64,000 nt of DNA, taken from the NCBI RefSeq assembly GCF_037975245.1, contig NC_092563.1, positions 25,950,960-26,014,959 of the forward strand, written 5' to 3'. This document shows positions 36,801-51,800 of the stretch, one piece after another. A program made the translations under genes and the position numbers. The first letter of the stretch is position 1. Every line of letters starts with the position of its first letter. The DNA is from Apostichopus japonicus. Taxonomy: Eukaryota > Echinodermata > Holothuroidea > Aspidochirotida > Stichopodidae. The notes below the pieces were generated by a model that saw nothing but the letters and a program-made list of their open reading frames with translations, made no database searches and was not told where the DNA came from.

Positions 36801-39800
36801 ATACAGAACATGTGGCATAGTGTCGACTGTTGATATAGTAAGAAACAGAACATGTGGAATAGTGTCGACTGTTGATATAGTAAGAAACAGAATGGGTGGC
36901 ATAGTGTCAACTGTTGATATACAGTAGTTAAATACAACGTTAGCAAAGACTTAAATCATGGTTGCCATCCTCCGCCTCTCACACCAAACTTATTTAGAAT
37001 GTTCTTGCTTTAATATACAGTGGATAAGAGTGTAATTCATACCTTTCACCCAGAAGCAAAAACTAGTGGATTCCTTCCTCCTCACCCCCACCCCTCCCCC
37101 ATATCTTCACCCTCCCTATTATTAAAATCCTACAACATCCCTGTTACACACATGGTCAAATGAGGAATGCCTATATATTACAGTTTTGACACTTACTTAC
37201 ATTTAATATGTCATAATATTTGGAATTTAACAATTTGGCTAAACACACCACCAAATACACCACCAGATGATAACGATCAGAAAATATCTGTCTACATACA
37301 AACAGTTGCTTACAGTTGTTAAATACAATTTGTTTGGCTACTTCATATATTCAAATCAGAAGTGACAAGATTTTTGCCATATTAAACTGTAGTAAATGTG
37401 CAAATGCTAAATTTCATATTTTGGACATATTACACAATTTGTTGTATCATTAAATCAGATTCTGTCCAGATATATGGCATTCTGTCATGATATATGGCAT
37501 TCTGTCCAGATATATGGCATTCTGTCCAGATATAAGGCCTTCTGTCCAGATATATGGCATTCTGTCATGATATATGGCATTCTGTCAAGATATATGGCAT
37601 TCTGTCCAGATATATGGCATTCTGTCCAGATATATGGCATTCTGTCAAGATATATGGCATTCTGTCAAGACATATGGCATTCTGTCAAGATATATGGCAT
37701 TCTGTCAAGATATATGGCATTCTGTCAAGATATATGGCATTCTGTCAAGATATATGGCATTCTGTCAAGATATATGGCATTCTGTCAAGATATATGGCAT
37801 TCTGTCAAGACATATGGCATTCTGTCAAGATATATGGCATTCTGTCAAGATATATGGCATTCTGTCAAGATATATGGCATTCTGTCAAGATATATGGCAT
37901 TCTGTCAAGATATATGGCATTCTGTCAAGACATATGGCATTCTTTCATATCAATTACAGGAGGCTCATTGTCAACTGAAAAAAAATAAGAGTGTCTTCTT
38001 TTTTAAGAAGATGTTATGACCAACATTGCCAGTTTTCATGTGTCATAACTGGGCCAAAGTTTTGGTGTCCATGTCAGGTGTGAAGACACCAAACATGAAT
38101 TTGCTTGTTATATGAATAACTCAGAAATGCAGTTCATTGTTAAATCATCTGCAAGGAATTCTTAATCCAAAGAATATATTACAGACACTAAATGATACAA
38201 AGTCGGTTATTACATCACTAAATGAATCTTAAATCTCCTTGCATGCTCACCTTCAGTAACGATGATGTTAAATGAACATTGGGCTGTATTTCCTGATGGA
38301 TCTACAAACACATATGTTACTTTTGACATTTTGACATTTGCAGTCCCAGAGTTATCAGTAGGTTCACATTATTAAACCATGGTGCCAAATCTATTTTTCA
38401 GGGGTATGGTCTCTGTTACATCTGGACCTGCATAAGCTATTACTGGTGGTACTTGATCAAGTGCAGTTTGAAAGGTTGAAGTTTTTCATTTCATTGGAAA
38501 TTCACAAAAAATCTAACATAATTTTTTTCCCTCAATTTCTGCCATCTGTTATTTCTAGTACATAGAGATTAATCAGTTAAATTTCACTCTCAACTAAAAG
38601 TAATAGGATTCTTGTACCCTATAAAGTGGATCCACATTTCAAAAATGGTAATGTCATTTACAATTCAGAAGAATGGGTTCATGGATAAAATATGTAGCAA
38701 AGGATTAATGTCAACCGTGAGAAGGAATTTCTGATCTAGAAATCTTACAAACAGGTTTGCCAATGTGGTATGAACTGGCATTAAACTTTAGAGGAATGAC
38801 TTCATTTTCTCTTTCACAGGAGCAAAAGTAGTGGCCAAAAATGACAGATCATATTTATGGTTGTACTTTTTGCTCAACATGATATAGAAAATGTGTTCTC
38901 TTAATTTTGAGTCTTTTCTGTCAATTTACAATCAATGACAAGAAAACAACTTCAAACCTGAATGGTATTAGTATGCTTCAAGAAATTTATCTCTGCTGCC
39001 TAGCTGCAAATGATCATCAACATAAACATATTAAACACAGCAGGATGATTGAAGTCATCATGGTGAAACTATACACTGACAAAGGGGTTTAACAAAGTTT
39101 CCCTTGGACAGCTACAGTAGTAACAGCACTTTCAGATATTGACATCAGTGGCTCCACCTACCTCTAATAACCTCGATATTAAAGGTACAAGACTGCTGGT
39201 TATTACTGGGATCCCGATATGTGTACGTTACAGGTCTGGTTCCTACGGTAAAGAAATCTCCCGGTTCGGCAGTTCGGCTGACAAGAAATACTGTTCCAGA
39301 GTTGTCCGTAGCAGTTGGTTCAGTAAAGAACACCACTACTCCTGAATTGCTTATGTCAGTGTTAGCAGTTTGATCTCCTGGACAGTTAATGACTGGAGGA
39401 GTATTGTCCACTGAAATGATAGTAAAGGTCAGAGTGTTAATGAGGATTCTCATAAGAACATTGGTTACAGACATCACCAACCAGAAATTAGCCAACAGGA
39501 TTGATTCCTTGCCAAACTAACAGTACCATGAGAATATATAAGGTGGAACCAAATGTACCACATATAAAGACTTTTACCAAGTGTAAATTCATCCAATCCA
39601 TACTTTTGTTAGAATTATCGTGTTTCCAGGATTTTCAGACTTTAACGTCTGTTGACCAGGAAAGACCTTTGACCTCCGCAGAAAACATCAGGGTTCTTGT
39701 AATCAATGTGATTAATACACAAATTACTTATGTATTTGATCCAGGCCTTTACATTTGGAGTTATCAGACTAATGAAGTTATCAGACTGACTTCAAATGAC

Positions 39801-42800
39801 TTTCCACATCTGCAGAAAACATTTAGGTTATGTACTCAATATAATGGTGTATCTGCACACCAAGTACATAGTTCACACTCCATAAAGTTTCTGAGTTATA
39901 CAACTTATACGAAGCAAAGACCTCACAAGCACAAATATGACGTCACCATTGCAACGATAATTTATAATTACTGTACTGTTTTGTCGAGCAAGGCATCAGT
40001 AAGACCAAAGCAAGCAAATACAAATCCCTTTACATCACTCCATAATTTCATAGACTGATACACTTAAAAAGAACACCAAATATTCTTAGAAATGAATATG
40101 ATTAAAATAAAATGGTAATGTTCTTTACAATTCAGAAGAATGGCTACAGTAAAAACAAAATACTGAAAGGATTAATGTCATACAAGGTATTTCTCACCTA
40201 GAAATCTTACACAGAGGTTTGCCAAAGTGGTACTAACTGGCATTAAACTTTCGAGGAATGGGGTCATTTTCTCTTTCACAGGAGCAAAAGTAGTGGCCAA
40301 AATGACATCATATTTATGGTTGTACTTTTTGCTCAACAGGATATAGAAAATGTGTTCTCTTAACTTTGAGTCTTTTCTGTAAATTTACAATTAATGACAA
40401 GAAAACAACTTCAAACCTGAATGGTATTAGTATGCTTCAAGAAATTTATCTCTGCTGCCTAGCTGCAAATGATCATCAACATACACATATTAAACACAGC
40501 AGGATGATTGAAGTCATCATGGTGAAACTATACACTGACAAAGGGGTTTAACAAAGTTTCCCTTGGACAGCTACAGTAGTAACAGCACTTTCAGATATTG
40601 ATATCAGTGGCTCCACCTACCTCTAATAACCTCGATATTAAAGGTACAAGACTGCTGGTTATTACTGGGATCCCGAAATGTGTACGTTACAGGTCTGGTT
40701 CCTACTGTAAAGAAATCTCCCGGTTCGGCAGTTCGGCTGACAAGAAATGCTGTTCCAGAGTTGTCCGTAGCAGTTGGTTCAGTAAAGAACACCACTACTC
40801 CTGAATTGCTTATGTCAGTGTTAGCAGTTTGATCTCCTGGACAGTTAATGACTGGAGGAGTATTGTCCACTGAAATGATAGTAAAGGTCAGAGTGTTAAT
40901 GAGGATTCTCATAAGAACATTGGTTACAGACATCACCAACCAGAAATTAGCCAACAGGATTGATTCCTTGCCAAACTAACAGTACCATGAGAATATATAA
41001 GGTGGAACCAAATGTACCACATATAAAGACTTTTACCAAGTGTAAATTCATCCAATCCATACTTTTGTTAGAATTATCGTGTTTCCAGGATTTTCAGACT
41101 TTAACGTCTGTTGACCAGGAAAGACCTTTGACCTCCGCAGAAAACATCAGGGTTCTTGTAATCAATGTGATTAATACACAAATTACTTATGTATTTGATC
41201 CAGGCCTTTACATTTGGAGTTATCAGACTAATGAAGTTATCAGACTGACTTCAAATGACCTTCCACATCTGCAGAAAACATTTAGGTTATGTACTCAATA
41301 TAATGGTGTATCTGCACACCAAGTACATAGTTCACACTCCATAAAGTTTCTGAGTTATACAACTTATACGAAGCAAAGACCTCACAAGCACAAATATGAC
41401 GTCACCATTGCTACGATAATTTATAATTACTGTACTGTTTCGTCGAGCAAGGCATCAGTAAGACCAAAGCAAGCAAATACAAATCCCTTTACATCACTCC
41501 ATAATTTCATAGACTGATACACTTAAAAAGAACACCAAATATTCTTAGAAATGAATATGATTAAAATAAAATGGTAATGTTCTTTACAATTCAGAAGAAT
41601 GGCTACAGTAAAAACAAAATACTGAAAGGATTAATGTCATACAAGGTATTTCTCACCTAGAAATCTTACAAAGAGGTTTGCCAAAGTGGTACTAACTGGC
41701 ATTAAACTTTCGAGGAATGGGGTCATTTTCTCTTTCACAGGAGCAAAAGTAGTGGCCAAAATGACAGATCATATTTATGGTTGTACTTTTTGCTCAACAT
41801 GATATAGAAAATGTGTTCTCTTAACTTTGAGTCTTTTCTGTAAATTTACAATTAATGACAAGAAAACAACTTCAAACCTGAATGGTATTAGTATGCTTCA
41901 AGAAATTTATCTCTGCTGCCTAGCTGCAAATGATCATCAACATAAACATATTAAACACAGCAGGATGATTGAAGTCATCATGGTGAAACTATACACTGAC
42001 AAAGGGGTTTAACAAAGTTTCCCTTGGACAGCTACAGTAGTAACAGCACTTTCAGATATTGACATCAGTGGCTCCACCTACCTCTAATAACCTCGATATT
42101 AAAGGTACAAGACTGCTGGTTATTACTGGGATCCCGATATGTGTACGTTACAGGTGTGGTTCCTACGGTAAAGAAATCTCCCGGTTCGCCAGTTCGGCTG
42201 ACAAGAAATACTGTTCCAGAGTTGTCCGTAGCAGTTGGTTCAGTAAAGAACACCACTACTCCTGAATTGCTTATGTCAGTGTTAGCAGTTTGATCTCCTG
42301 GACAGTTAATGACTGGAGGAGTATTGTCCACTGAAATGATAGTAAAGGTCAGAGTGTTAATGAGGATTCTCATAAGAACATTGGTTACAGACATCACCAA
42401 CCAGAAATTAGCCAACAGGATTGATTCCTTGCCAAACTAACAGTACCATGAGAATATATAAGGTGGAACCAAATGTACCACATATAAAGAGTTTTAACAA
42501 GTGTTAGTTCATCCAATCCATACTTTTGTTGGAGTTATCATATTTCCAGGATTTTCAGACTTTAACGTCTGTTGACCAGGAAAGACCTTTGACCTCTGCA
42601 GAAAACATCAGGGATTTTGTAATCCATGTGGTTAACACACAAATTACTTATGTACAGTACCGCTCACGTATAACTGCGCGTAGACGTATACTCTACGGGA
42701 TTATACAAGATTATACTTTGTTATACGTTTCTGTACGCAACTTTCTATGCGGTGTCTATGTGGCGTCTACGCGGCTTAGGGCTTCGCTTCAGTGCACCTG

Positions 42801-45800
42801 AATAGGGATTATATGCACGTAAAGACGTACAATCTCGTATAATCTGTAAACGTAGGGTATTCTCAGCCGCTTTATATAGCAGAGCTTCTATAGGTTAGAA
42901 TAAACTGTGATGCAGAAAAGAGTCGGTAAACTCAACATCAAGTAATGTCTCCTAAGCCTTTCCAAAATATTCAACCACAGAGTAAGCATATACTTAAGCC
43001 GTTAAGAATAAGAGTAACAAAGAAAACAGCGCTACTAGAAGCACAAACGATCGATACAATCAGTGCAGGAAAACTTCAGCAAGGAAACTTTATTAATTAC
43101 AATGTGCACCAGTCTGTTACTATTTATACGAGTTCCTACCGTTGGGCATTAAATTGAATGTTGGTAACAATTAATGAGAACTAGGTAGGCCTTGGCCTAT
43201 CCTACCTCTTAGCCTTCATCAAAAGTTACGCCGTATACACCTCGCAAGAAAACCACGATAACCGTTTTACGAAAAAAAAAAACATTATTTGAACTTGAAG
43301 ATCTGACTTCCCCCAAAATGCAATGATATGGTTTCGGTTAGGCCTACTAGTCAAAAGTATTTTCTGAAGAAAACCCTTACGATTTTTTTCCACAAATATT
43401 GAGGCTTAGGTATTAGTGCTTCCTCACAATCAACGAGCCTCCCCGAATTTCGCTCCGCTTACGTAAAACTTCTATATATATATATAACACGTGGAAAGAC
43501 CCGATTTTTTACACACATAATTCCCATTGACATTAGTCACGGAACATAAATTGGTCATCGACATTCGAACTTGCCCAGGTTCACTTCACCATGGGAACGA
43601 CACAACAAATTGCACATGATTGTAAATTTTCCCGCCATCTGGACGCCGAGGTGTTCAAGCTAAATCAACAGTGTAAATTTCCAGGAAATGTGGGCGGAGT
43701 AATGACAGTGTTGACGAAAGAAGTTTTACCAGTCGAAATTTATGATTGGTTGCCTTTTTAATAAAATGTTATCGTAAACACAAACATAAGCGACTGTGGA
43801 TACTTTTCCTACTGTATATGTAGCGTTTCTATTCTGCACTCCTGGCAAGATGCCAAACAAAATATTTCGAAATGCAGTGTATTGCTTTTTCCACAAGGGC
43901 CATTGCTGGTATGTTATATTGAAAGTACATAGGCCTGGCCATTCAGAAAGTGTTGAATAATCGTGTAAGCTGGTGAATTAATGATTTGAACAAAATCAAA
44001 GGTGATACAACTTTGAACACAAAATTGCTGCGAAGAAATATATTGAAGTAACGTCATGTTTTGACAAAAGCATTCAATGTACAACAACTATTTACTAACC
44101 TTTTGAAACAAAAATTCAAGCAGAAGGAGTGGGGAGCAGTAACACGAAATAAGAGAAATATCGACATATTGATGATAATGGCCATCGGTGTCGGGCGACA
44201 ACCAACCATTCCCACTATATCTTATCCTGATTCTGAGTGGCTTCCGTTCAACAAAAATATCGTTTTACCTAGGCTCAAAACGTCGCACAAAATATTTTCA
44301 AAACAACGGAACACATGAAGTTATCCAATAAATCCCAGACTGAACAACGAATATAAATACACTACAGCATCATTACTTTATTGTTTACCTCCTGCCGACA
44401 CAACCGAACATTTAACACGGAGATACGTATTGAACTTTTTTTTTAATAATTTCAATGTTTTAACATGTCACTCCCGTAGCTCCTTAAAAGTTGCTAAGCT
44501 TTTTATTGATAATGCCGAACGTACTGCGATTACCAGACACACAAGGCGCCACGAAATGTAACACTGTTTAAAAAGTCGGAAACATCTGAAAGTACTAGTA
44601 ATATGCAAATGTTACGAACGTTTTACCCCTACGTGTGTATTTTTTCTCACCGTTCAATCGTCCGGTTATTTTCCTTTTTTTTATCTTCAATGGTTATCGA
44701 AGTTTGTGTTTTGACAATGAGGAAATGTTATTCGCAAATTGGAACATATTGAGAAACAAATCCCAGGGCGTAAAATCTCGCGAACATACTTGTACTTCCA
44801 GGAATCCAGGGTAAAGCTAGTTGCTGCAAAGGTTGAGCTCACACACGCTAAGCAAGGTACCTGGGAGACTGCTTGGGCCACCCCTCCTCTCTTACGAGAC
44901 GGGTTAACATAGTGTTGCACGTTTTTTGGCAGTTTGCCAGGGTTGTAACAACTATTTGTTAGGTCAGAATGGAATGCAAATTAACAGGTGTCAGGCTTGT
45001 GAGCAGAAACCAGGACATGACCTAGATTTCCAGGGTAGTCAATATTCCGCGCGCACCTGCAGTTGGGATATTTGGTGATCACGTTTTTGTACGCATGCCA
45101 TGGGAAAACGAAAACCTCAAATGAAACTTACTGTTGGAATATGTGGATTTTACTCTTCTGATGTTCGATAACAACTGGTTCTTATAATGTCAAGTTGCAT
45201 GGAGCTGGTAAGCATCTTAGCGCCATTTTAAATTGTGCTCCAACACTTTTGTCATGGCCAATCAGTCTGTGGATCCTAAATGTTTTTTATTGGTGTATCT
45301 CCACACCAAGTACATAGTTCACACTCCATAAAGTTTCTGAGTTATACAACTAATACGAAGCAAAGACCTCACAAGCACAAATATGACGTCACCATTGCAT
45401 CGATAATTTACAATTACTGTACTGTTCCGTCCAGCAAGGCATCAATAAGACCAAAGCAACCAAATACAAATCCCTTTACATCACTCCATAATTTCATAGA
45501 CTGATACACTTAAAAAGAACACCAAATATTCTTAGAAAATGAATATGATTAAAGTAAAATGGTAATGTTCTTTACAATTCAGAAGAATGGGCTACAGTAA
45601 AAACAATAAAACTGAAAGGATTAATGTCATACAAGGAATTTCTCACCTAGAAATCTCACAAAGAGGTTTGCCAAAGTGGTACTAACTGGCATTAAACTTT
45701 CGAGGAATGGGGTCATTTTCTCTTTCACAGGAGCAAAAGTAGTGGCCAAATATGACAGATCATATTTATGGTTGTACTTTTTGCTCAACATGATATAGAA

Positions 45801-48800
45801 AATAGGTTCTCTTAATTTTGAGTCTTTTCTGTAAATTTACAATTAATGACAAGAAAACAACTTCAAACCTGAATGGTATTAGTATGCTTCGAGAAATTTA
45901 TCTCTGCTGCCTAGCTGCAAATGATCATCAACATAAACATATTAAACACAGCAGGATGATTGAAGTCATCATGGTTAAACTATACACTGACAAAGGGGTT
46001 TAACAAAGATTCCCTTGGACAGCTACAGTAGTAACAGCACTTTCAGATATTGACATCAGTGGCTCCACCTACCTCTAATAACCTCGATATTAAAGGTACA
46101 AGACTGTTGGTTATTACTGGGATCCCGATATATGTACGTTACAGGTGTGGTTCCTACGGTAAAGAAATCTCCCGGTTCGGCAGTTTGGCTGACAAGAAAT
46201 GCTGTTCCAGAGTTGTCCAAAGCAGTTGGTTCAGTAAAGAACACTACTACTCCTGAATTGCTTATGTCAGTGTTAGCAGTTTGATCTCCTGGACAGTTAA
46301 TGACTGGAGGAGTATTGTCCACTGAAATGATAGTAAAGGTCAGAGTGTTAATGAGGATTCTCATAAGAACATTGGTTACAGACATCACCAACCAGAAATT
46401 AGCCAACAGGATTGATTCCTTGCCAAAACTAACAGTAACATGAGAATATATAAGGTGGAACCAAATGTACCACATATAAAGGGTTTTAACAAGTGTTAGT
46501 TCATCCAATCCATACTTTTGTTGGAGTGATCATGTTTCCAGGATTTTCCGACTTTAACGTCTGTTGACCAGGAAAGACCTTTGACCTCCGCAGAAAACAA
46601 CAAGGATTTTGTAATCAATGTGGTTAACACACAAATTACTTATGTAGTTGATCCAGGCTTTTACTTTTGGAGTTATCATATTAATGAAGTTATCAGACTG
46701 ACTTCAAATGACCTTCATCATCTGCAGAAAACATTTAGGTTATGTACTCAATATAATGGTGGATCTGCACACCAACTACATAGTTCACACTCCATAAAGT
46801 TTCTGAGTTATACAACTAATACGAAGCAAAGACCTCACAAGCACAAATATGACGTCACCATTGCATCGATAATTTACAATTACTGTACTGTTCCGTCCAG
46901 CAAGGCATCAATAAGACCAAAGCAACCAAATACAAATCCCTTTACATCACTCCATAATTTCATAGACTGATACACTTAAAAAGAACACCAAATATTCTTA
47001 GAAAATGAATATGATTAAAGTAAAATGGTAATGTTCTTTACAATTCAGAAGAATGGGCTACAGTAAAAACAATAAAACTGAAAGGATTAATGTCATACAA
47101 GGAATTTCTCACCTAGAAATCTCACAAAGAGGTTTGCCAAAGTGGTACTAACTGGCATTAAACTTTCGAGGAATGGGGTCATTTTCTCTTTCACAGGAGC
47201 AAAAGTAGTGGCCAAATATGACAGATCATATTTATGGTTGTACTTTTTGCTCAACATGATATAGAAAATAGGTTCTCTTAATTTTGAGTCTTTTCTGTAA
47301 ATTTACAATTAATGACAAGAAAACAACTTCAAACCTGAATGGTATTAGTATGCTTCGAGAAATTTATCTCTGCTGCCTAGCTGCAAATGATCATCAACAT
47401 AAACATATTAAACACAGCAGGATGATTGAAGTCATCATGGTTAAACTATACACTGACAAAGGGGTTTAACAAAGATTCCCTTGGACAGCTACAGTAGTAA
47501 CAGCACTTTCAGATATTGACATCAGTGGCTCCACCTACCTCTAATAACCTCGATATTAAAGGTACAAGACTGTTGGTTATTACTGGGATCCCGATATATG
47601 TACGTTACAGGTGTGGTTCCTACGGTAAAGAAATCTCCCGGTTCGGCAGTTTGGCTGACAAGAAATGCTGTTCCAGAGTTGTCCAAAGCAGTTGGTTCAG
47701 TAAAGAACACTACTACTCCTGAATTGCTTATGTCAGTGTTAGCAGTTTGATCTCCTGGACAGTTAATGACTGGAGGAGTATTGTCCACTGAAATGATAGT
47801 AAAGGTCAGAGTGTTAATGAGGATTCTCATAAGAACATTGGTTACAGACATCACCAACCAGAAATTAGCCAACAGGATTGATTCCTTGCCAAAACTAACA
47901 GTAACATGAGAATATATAAGGTGGAACCAAATGTACCACATATAAAGGGTTTTAACAAGTGTTAGTTCATCCAATCCATACTTTTGTTGGAGTGATCATG
48001 TTTCCAGGATTTTCCGACTTTAACGTCTGTTGACCAGGAAAGACCTTTGACCTCCGCAGAAAACAACAAGGATTTTGTAATCAATGTGGTTAACACACAA
48101 ATTACTTATGTAGTTGATCCAGGCTTTTACTTTTGGAGTTATCATATTAATGAAGTTATCAGACTGACTTCAAATGACCTTCATCATCTGCAGAAAACAT
48201 TTAGGTTATGTACTCAATATAATGGTGGATCTGCACACCAACTACATAGTTCACACTCCATAAAGTTTCTGAGTTATACAACTAATACGAAGCAAAGACC
48301 TCACAAGCACAAATATGACGTCACCATTGCATCGATAATTTACAATTACTGTACTGTTCCGTCCAGCAAGGCATCAATAAGACCAAAGCAACCAAATACA
48401 AATCCCTTTACATCACTCCATAATTTCATAGACTGATACACTTAAAAAGAACACCAAATATTCTTAGAAAATGAATATGATTAAAGTAAAATGGTAATGT
48501 TCTTTACAATTCAGAAGAATGGGCTACAGTAAAAACAATAAAACTGAAAGGATTAATGTCATACAAGGAATTTCTCACCTAGAAATCTCACAAAGAGGTT
48601 TGCCAAAGTGGTACTAACTGGCATTAAACTTTCGAGGAATGGGGTCATTTTCTCTTTCACAGGAGCAAAAGTAGTGGCCAAAAATGACAGATCATATTTA
48701 TGGTTGTACTTTTTGCTCAACATGATATAGAAAATAGGTTCTCTTAATTTTGAGTCTTTTCTGTAAATTTACAATTAATGACAAGAAAACAACTTCAAAC

Positions 48801-51800
48801 CTGAATGGTATTAGTATGCTTCGAGAAATTTATCTCTGCTGCCTAGCTGCAAATGATCATCAACATAAACATATTAAACACAGCAGGATGATTGAAGTCA
48901 TCATGGTTAAACTATACACTGACAAAGGGGTTTAACAAAGATTCCCTTGGACAGCTACAGTAGTAACAGCACTTTCAGATATTGACATCAGTGGCTCCAC
49001 CTACCTCTAATAACCTCGATATTAAAGGTACAAGACTGTTGGTTATTACTGGGATCCCGATATATGTACGTTACAGGTGTGGTTCCTACGGTAAAGAAAT
49101 CTCCCGGTTCGGCAGTTTGGCTGACAAGAAATGCTGTTCCAGAGTTGTCCAAAGCAGTTGGTTCAGTAAAGAACACTACTACTCCTGAATTGCTTATGTC
49201 AGTGTTAGCAGTTTGATCTCCTGGACAGTTAATGACTGGAGGAGTATTGTCCACTGAAATGATAGTAAAGGTCAGAGTGTTAATGAGGATTCTCATAAGA
49301 ACATTGGTTACAGACATCACCAACCAGAAATTAGCCAACAGGATTGATTCCTTGCCAAAACTAACAGTAACATGAGAATATATAAGGTGGAACCAAATGT
49401 ACCACATATAAAGGGTTTTAACAAGTGTTAGTTCATCCAATCCATACTTTTGTTGGAGTGATCATGTTTCCAGGATTTTCCGACTTTAACGTCTGTTGAC
49501 CAGGAAAGACCTTTGACCTCCGCAGAAAACAACAAGGATTTTGTAATCAATGTGGTTAACACACAAATTACTTATGTAGTTGATCCAGGCTTTTACTTTT
49601 GGAGTTATCATATTAATGAAGTTATCAGACTGACTTCAAATGACCTTCATCATCTGCAGAAAACATTTAGGTTATGTACTCAATATAATGGTGGATCTGC
49701 ACACCAACTACATAGTTCACACTCCATAAAGTTTCTGAGTTATACAACTAATACGAAGCAAAGACCTCACAAGCACAAATATGACGTCACCATTGCATCG
49801 ATAATTTACAATTACTGTACTGTTCCGTCCAGCAAGGCATCAATAAGACCAAAGCAACCAAATACAAATCCCTTTACATCACTCCATAATTTCATAGACT
49901 GATACACTTAAAAAGAACACCAAATATTCTTAGAAAATGAATATGATTAAAGTAAAATGGTAATGTTCTTTACAATTCAGAAGAATGGGCTACAGTAAAA
50001 ACAATAAAACTGAAAGGATTAATGTCATACAAGGAATTTCTCACCTAGAAATCTCACAAAGAGGTTTGCCAAAGTGGTACTAACTGGCATTAAACTTTCG
50101 AGGAATGGGGTCATTTTCTCTTTCACAGGAGCAAAAGTAGTGGCCAAAAATGACAGATCATATTTATGGTTGTACTTTTTGCTCAACATGATATAGAAAA
50201 TAGGTTCTCTTAATTTTGAGTCTTTTCTGTAAATTTACAATTAATGACAAGAAAACAACTTCAAACCTGAATGGTATTAGTATGCTTCGAGAAATTTATC
50301 TCTGCTGCCTAGCTGCAAATGATCATCAACATAAACATATTAAACACAGCAGGATGATTGAAGTCATCATGGTTAAACTATACACTGACAAAGGGGTTTA
50401 ACAAAGATTCCCTTGGACAGCTACAGTAGTAACAGCACTTTCAGATATTGACATCAGTGGCTCCACCTACCTCTAATAACCTCGATATTAAAGGTACAAG
50501 ACTGTTGGTTATTACTGGGATCCCGATATATGTACGTTACAGGTGTGGTTCCTACGGTAAAGAAATCTCCCGGTTCGGCAGTTTGGCTGACAAGAAATGC
50601 TGTTCCAGAGTTGTCCAAAGCAGTTGGTTCAGTAAAGAACACTACTACTCCTGAATTGCTTATGTCAGTGTTAGCAGTTTGATCTCCTGGACAGTTAATG
50701 ACTGGAGGAGTATTGTCCACTGAAATGATAGTAAAGGTCAGAGTGTTAATGAGGATTCTCATAAGAACATTGGTTACAGACATCACCAACCAGAAATTAG
50801 CCAACAGGATTGATTCCTTGCCAAAACTAACAGTAACATGAGAATATATAAGGTGGAACCAAATGTACCACATATAAAGGGTTTTAACAAGTGTTAGTTC
50901 ATCCAATCCATACTTTTGTTGGAGTGATCATGTTTCCAGGATTTTCCGACTTTAACGTCTGTTGACCAGGAAAGACCTTTGACCTCCGCAGAAAACAACA
51001 AGGATTTTGTAATCAATGTGGTTAACACACAAATTACTTATGTAGTTGATCCAGGCTTTTACTTTTGGAGTTATCATATTAATGAAGTTATCAGACTGAC
51101 TTCAAATGACCTTCATCATCTGCAGAAAACATTTAGGTTATGTACTCAATATAATGGTGGATCTGCACACCAACTACATAGTTCACACTCCATAAAGTTT
51201 CTGAGTTATACAACTAATACGAAGCAAAGACCTCACAAGCACAAATATGACGTCACCATTGCATCGATAATTTACAATTACTGTACTGTTCCGTCCAGCA
51301 AGGCATCAATAAGACCAAAGCAACCAAATACAAATCCCTTTACATCACTCCATAATTTCATAGACTGATACACTTAAAAAGAACACCAAATATTCTTAGA
51401 AAATGAATATGATTAAAGTAAAATGGTAATGTTCTTTACAATTCAGAAGAATGGGCTACAGTAAAAACAATAAAACTGAAAGGATTAATGTCATACAAGG
51501 AATTTCTCACCTAGAAATCTCACAAAGAGGTTTGCCAAAGTGGTACTAACTGGCATTAAACTTTCGAGGAATGGGGTCATTTTCTCTTTCACAGGAGCAA
51601 AAGTAGTGGCCAAATATGACAGATCATATTTATGGTTGTACTTTTTGCTCAACATGATATAGAAAATAGGTTCTCTTAATTTTGAGTCTTTTCTGTAAAT
51701 TTACAATTAATGACAAGAAAACAACTTCAAACCTGAATGGTATTAGTATGCTTCGAGAAATTTATCTCTGCTGCCTAGCTGCAAATGATCATCAACATAA

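Noticed and set aside
36220-36946. Overlapping repetitive frames upstream of a HYR exon
   Set aside because: They are readings of the 42-bp minisatellite. Only the unit next to the true exon could plausibly be used, as noted in findings.
37458-37946. CRISPR-like array (regular 20-bp repeats)
   Set aside because: Repeats are directly adjacent with no spacers, in an animal intron; it is a minisatellite.
37474-38019. Three overlapping repetitive frames of 134-181 codons
   Set aside because: A 20-bp repeat without stops is open in all three frames; not a gene.
44061-44920. Possible genes inside the 2.6 kb insert
   Set aside because: The two frames have no recognisable motif, no splice-supported extension and ordinary length for chance.
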